From: Bog-756 sp963833585
Lineage (GTDB): Bacteria > Actinomycetota > Acidimicrobiia > Acidimicrobiales > RAAP-2
NCBI GenBank assembly: GCA_963833585.1
Contig: CAWHYF010000006.1
Coordinates: 1,054,001-1,118,000, forward strand
Direction of reading: 5' to 3'
Length of the DNA: 64,000 nt
Shown here: in pieces, positions 60,464-64,000 of the stretch
How the letters are laid out: each line of letters begins with the position of its first letter
Position numbering within the stretch: the stretch's first letter is position 1
Notes under the pieces: model-generated
The model's database searches: none
What the model was told of the DNA's origin: nothing
The model's input: only the letters and a program-made list of their open reading frames with translations
Program-made: the position numbers and the translations under genes

Positions 60464-61564
60464 TCAGACCTGCGGGACCTGTTGGGTGATGCAGTGAATG
60501 TTGCCCCCTCCGAGAAGGATCTCCCGGCCCGGCACCCCCTCGATGCGGCGGTCGGGGAACTCGGTGGCCAGCAGCGCGCCGACCTCCTCGTCGTGTCGCT
60601 GGTCGAGGAGGGGGTGGACCACCGCCGAGTTGGCGATCAGGAAGTTCACGTAGGAGCCTGCCATCCGGTCGCCGGCCGATCGGGGACGGGATGACTCGCT
60701 GCGGTCGACCCCCGCCGCCTCGTCGGCGGTGATCCAGAGCGGCCCCGGGGCGGGGAGGAGGCCGACCTCCAACCGGCGCCCCCGGGCGTCGGTGGCTGAC
60801 TCCAGTACCGCTCTGGCCTCCTTGGAGATCGGGGCCTGGGGGTCGTCGGAATCCTCGCTCCAGGTCAGCATCACCCGGCCGGGGCGGGTGAAGCAGACCA
60901 GATTGTCCACGTGGCCGTCGGTCTCGTCCCCGTAGACACCCCGGGGAATCCAGATCACCTTCTCCACCCCGAGGTACTCCTCGAGCCGCGACTCGATCTC
61001 CCTGCGGGAGAGGCCGGGGTTCCGATTGGGGTGGAGGAGGCACTCTTCGGTGGTGAGGCAGGTCCCCTCCCCGTCGACGTGGACCGAGCCACCCTCGAGC
61101 ACCAGCGGCGCGCGGTAGCGACGGGCCCCCTCCAACTCGGACAGCTTGGCCGCCACCTGGTCGTCGGCGGCCCACGGGAAGTAGAGCCCGCCGTGCAGTC
61201 CTCCCCAGGCGTTGAAGATCCAGTCCACCGCCCGGCGTTCGCCCGAGGAACGGTTGACCACGAAGGTCGGGCCGGTGTCCCGCACCCAGGCGTCGTCGGT
61301 GGTCATCTCGACTACCTGGATCCGGTCGGAACACGAGGCTCGGGCGTGCTCCCACTGCCGGGCCGACGCGATCATCGTGACCGCCTCACCCCGGGCGACG
61401 GACTCGGCCACGGCGAGGAACGCCGTCTGGGCCGGTTTCGCCCCCATCCGCCAATTGTCGGTGCGTTCCGGCCAGATGAGATAGGAGCGTTCGTGCGGCT
61501 CCCACTCACCAGGCATGCGGAAGCCGTCGGCTCGCGGGGTCGACTCCAGGGAACGGGCGGGCAA
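60464..61564 (-). CDS. aguA: Agmatine deiminase
   Basis: A 366-residue guanidino-modifying enzyme converting agmatine to N-carbamoylputrescine and ammonia. Motifs: MPGEWEPHERSYLIWP, the Asp pair in TDDAWVRDTGPTFVVN, EGGSVHVDGEGT, the His of DETDGHVDN, and catalytic Cys 358 in LGGGNIHCITQQ. Start TTG 61564 is preferred: AGGAGA lies about 7 nt upstream and the product gains the usual TPRADGFRMP N-terminus, which ATG 61516 would lose. Divergent from aguB. Confidence 0.93.
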   Translation of the reverse strand: MPARSLESTPRADGFRMPGEWEPHERSYLIWPERTDNWRMGAKPAQTAFLAVAESVARGEAVTMIASARQWEHARASCSDRIQVVEMTTDDAWVRDTGPTFVVNRSSGERRAVDWIFNAWGGLHGGLYFPWAADDQVAAKLSELEGARRYRAPLVLEGGSVHVDGEGTCLTTEECLLHPNRNPGLSRREIESRLEEYLGVEKVIWIPRGVYGDETDGHVDNLVCFTRPGRVMLTWSEDSDDPQAPISKEARAVLESATDARGRRLEVGLLPAPGPLWITADEAAGVDRSESSRPRSAGDRMAGSYVNFLIANSAVVHPLLDQRHDEEVGALLATEFPDRRIEGVPGREILLGGGNIHCITQQVPQV

Positions 61565-61617
61565 CGGGCGTCTCCTGACCCGGGGGGTCTGCCGATCGTA
61601 CCGCCCCGGCCCGGCGG

Positions 61618-61623
61618 TAGTCT
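61618..61623 (+). promoter_or_regulatory. -10 box TAGTCT upstream of the aguB leader ORF
   Basis: TAGTCT lies 9 nt before ATG 61633, consistent with a transcript that starts at or within a few bases of that codon, inside the 130-bp region between divergent aguA and aguB. Confidence 0.4.
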
Positions 61624-61632
61624 CGGGCCACG

Positions 61633-61694
61633 ATGCGGCGCGGACCCACCGAATCCCCCCCGCCCCCGCCGGACACCGGGGTCGGGGGTCCCCA

Positions 61695-61698
<4 letters not shown>
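61633..61698 (+). CDS. Possible 21-residue poly-proline leader ORF of aguB
   Basis: A 21-codon ORF with five consecutive prolines (ESPPPPPDTG) whose stop overlaps the GTG start of aguB as GTGA. aguB has no clear ribosome binding site. Coupled translation, with ribosome slowing at the prolines, could regulate aguB. It could also be a chance ORF in C-rich DNA; no homologue comparison was possible. Confidence 0.35.
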
Positions 61699-62591
<893 letters not shown>

Positions 62592-62605
62592 CGGCGGCGG
62601 TGCGG

Positions 62606-63439
62606 TCAGGCCGTGGCGATGAGCGCCAGACCGACCAGGGCCAGGCCGAGCCCGGCCTTCTGGATCACCGAGGCCCGTTCGTGGAGGAACCACCAGGCAC
62701 CCAAGACGGTGAAGGCGGGGGCCAGGGCCGCCACCGGTGCGACCACCGCCACCAGACCCTTCCGCACCGCCACCAGCAGCAGGGTCGTGGCCACCACGTC
62801 CAGGATCCCGGCCCCGACCGCCAGCCACCGAGGTCGCACCGGCAACCTCAGGCTGGCCCCCGAGAAGGCCACGACCAGGCCCACGCCGACCACGGCGGCC
62901 ACCCGTCCGGTCAGCACGGGCCAGAATCCGCTGTGGTGGGAGGCGTCGGCGAACAGGATGAACGACGAGCCGAAGCCGACCCCGGCGGCCAGGGCCAGCC
63001 ACAGGGCGCGCCCCTCGCGCAGGCCGCGCCGCTCCTCCCGATCGAGGGAGATCATCCCGGCGGCCACCACGGCCATCGCCCCGCCGACCAGGGCTACGGC
63101 CGATGGCCGCTCGCCGATGGCCAGGCCCCACACCACCGGGATCACCGCACCCACCACGGCGGCCACCGGAGCCACCTCCCCGATCTGCCCGATGGCCAGG
63201 CCCTGATAGAGGCAGCCCAGGGCGGTCACGCTGAGCGCTCCGGCGCCGGCCCCCAACCAGGCCGCCGAAGCGGTGAGCGGCCCACCCACCGCCAGCGCCA
63301 CCGCCATCGCCCCGGCCAAGGCCGCCACCTGGGCCAGGGCCAACACGGTGAGGGTGCTCCCCTGCCGGGAGGCCAGCCCGCCGAGGAAATCCCCGCTCCC
63401 GAACCCTGCCGCCACCAGGATGCCAACCAGGATCGCCAC
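62606..63439 (-). CDS. EamA/DMT family transporter
   Basis: A 277-residue membrane protein with ten predicted helices in two repeated five-helix EamA units. The first unit starts FGSGDFLGGLASRQGS and ends AIGERPSAVALVGGAMAVVA; the second ends WFLHERASVIQKAGLGLALV. The E-R/R-P boundary after helix 4 is typical. Probably an exporter of an amine or amino-acid-like metabolite. A role with putrescine is possible from proximity to aguAB, but the gene is convergent with aguB. Confidence 0.9.
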   Translation of the reverse strand: MAILVGILVAAGFGSGDFLGGLASRQGSTLTVLALAQVAALAGAMAVALAVGGPLTASAAWLGAGAGALSVTALGCLYQGLAIGQIGEVAPVAAVVGAVIPVVWGLAIGERPSAVALVGGAMAVVAAGMISLDREERRGLREGRALWLALAAGVGFGSSFILFADASHHSGFWPVLTGRVAAVVGVGLVVAFSGASLRLPVRPRWLAVGAGILDVVATTLLLVAVRKGLVAVVAPVAALAPAFTVLGAWWFLHERASVIQKAGLGLALVGLALIATA

Positions 63440-63498
63440 CGCGTCAACCTATCGGCCACCCGGGGCCGTCCGGGCTGCGGCGGTGGCGTCGGCCCGCC

Positions 63499-63985
63499 TC
63501 AGGACGAGACGCGGCCCTCGACCGCCTCGGCCTCGAGATCGAGTCGCCGGCAGGAGCCCGGGTACGATCCGGCGTTCGGCCATTCGACCGAGGCCCGGCA
63601 CCGCCACCACCAGGTCGCCACGGAGGCGACGGACGGTGGCCGCCTCGGACCGCTCCAGGGTGTACTCCGCCTTTCCGTGAAGGCGTCTGGGGTCCGCCTC
63701 GGCCTCGAAGTTCAGGGAGCCCGACGATGATGACCGGGCGATCCGCACCTCTTGGACCCAGGCCAGCCGGTCCGACCCGATCAGGCGTCGGGCCACCGGG
63801 TCGAGCGTGCCGACGAACTCGTAACGGAGGCGGATGACCGCACGATCCCCGTCGTCACTCGATCCGAGCAGCTCGGCCGGACCCAGGTCGGGCAGGTCGA
63901 GCACCAGATAGAAGGACGGATCGGCCAGCACTTCGGCCACCGCCTCCTCCGGCCCGTCGAAGTGATGTTCGGCCTGGAAGCGCAC
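63499..63985 (-). CDS. DUF2505 family protein (SRPBCC-like), frameshifted
   Basis: About 161 residues after repair. The start MRFQAEHHFDGPEEAVAEVL and DPSFYLVLDLPDLG match the actinobacterial DUF2505 family, which has a START-like fold of unknown role. One extra base near 63547-63550 diverts the C-terminus; removing it gives RIVPGLLRRLDLEAEAVEG and a stop at 63499, a typical family end. ATG 63985 has no clear ribosome binding site in the 15 bases left to the window edge. Confidence 0.8.
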
Positions 63986-64000
63986 CGACCGATCCTGCCA

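Overview
The window is a GC-rich, gene-dense stretch of bacterial chromosome. The families present, the many TetR/GntR/MarR regulators, frequent GTG and TTG starts, and many start codons placed 6-9 nt after a TANNNT -10 box (leaderless transcripts) all point to an actinobacterium. An uncultured member of class Acidimicrobiia fits best, because CWAVG-repeat secreted proteins, lipid/terpenoid-type catabolic genes and fused Liv transporters are common there. This placement is inference from gene content. I saw no rRNA, tRNA, CRISPR, insertion sequence or phage genes.

Layout. 1-3.6 kb: end of an amidohydrolase, a sulfotransferase, a DUF1214-like protein and an AhpD-like protein. 3.6-7.1 kb: a secreted beta-propeller/tandem-repeat protein, a secreted small protein and an SRPBCC protein. 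7.2-14.9 kb: a large membrane glycosyltransferase-like protein, MscL with a zinc ribbon, VOC/TetR, a kinase-like phosphotransferase, and a MarR/MFS drug-efflux pair with a clear operator. 14.9-20.8 kb: an alpha/beta hydrolase and a complete branched-chain-amino-acid-type ABC importer compressed into three polypeptides. 20.9-23.0 kb: a Rieske oxygenase and an NAD(P)-binding reductase. 23.2-27.1 kb: a copper-handling operon (YcnI-like, CopC-CopD-YtkA fusion and a His/Cys-rich membrane protein). 27.3-29.7 kb: a TetR-controlled cupin/SnoaL/DUF1059 operon and a PaiB-like flavin protein.

29.7-55.9 kb is a catabolic island. It holds a Zn-alcohol dehydrogenase, GntR/FCD regulator, class II aldolase, Rieske dioxygenase, acyl-CoA dehydrogenase, cyclase, Baeyer-Villiger-type monooxygenase, several SDRs, an E1 alpha-beta fusion, an acyl-CoA ligase, an amidohydrolase, two P450s, three TetR regulators, and an operon with a sterol-carrier/PhyH fusion. 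The families suggest oxidation, ring opening, CoA activation and beta-oxidation of a hydrophobic cyclic compound; the substrate cannot be read from the sequence. A shared 14-bp palindrome abuts the -10 box of at least four of these promoters.

56-64 kb: a secreted protein, a DUF5996-like protein, an ArsR-AHSA1 fusion, a TAP-type peptidase, the divergent agmatine-to-putrescine genes aguA and aguB, an EamA transporter and a DUF2505 protein.

Quality note: I count 18 single-base frameshifts in conserved genes, every one an extra base, all between 32.7 and 63.6 kb and none in the first 32.7 kb. They look like sequence errors rather than gene decay; affected genes are annotated across the shift.
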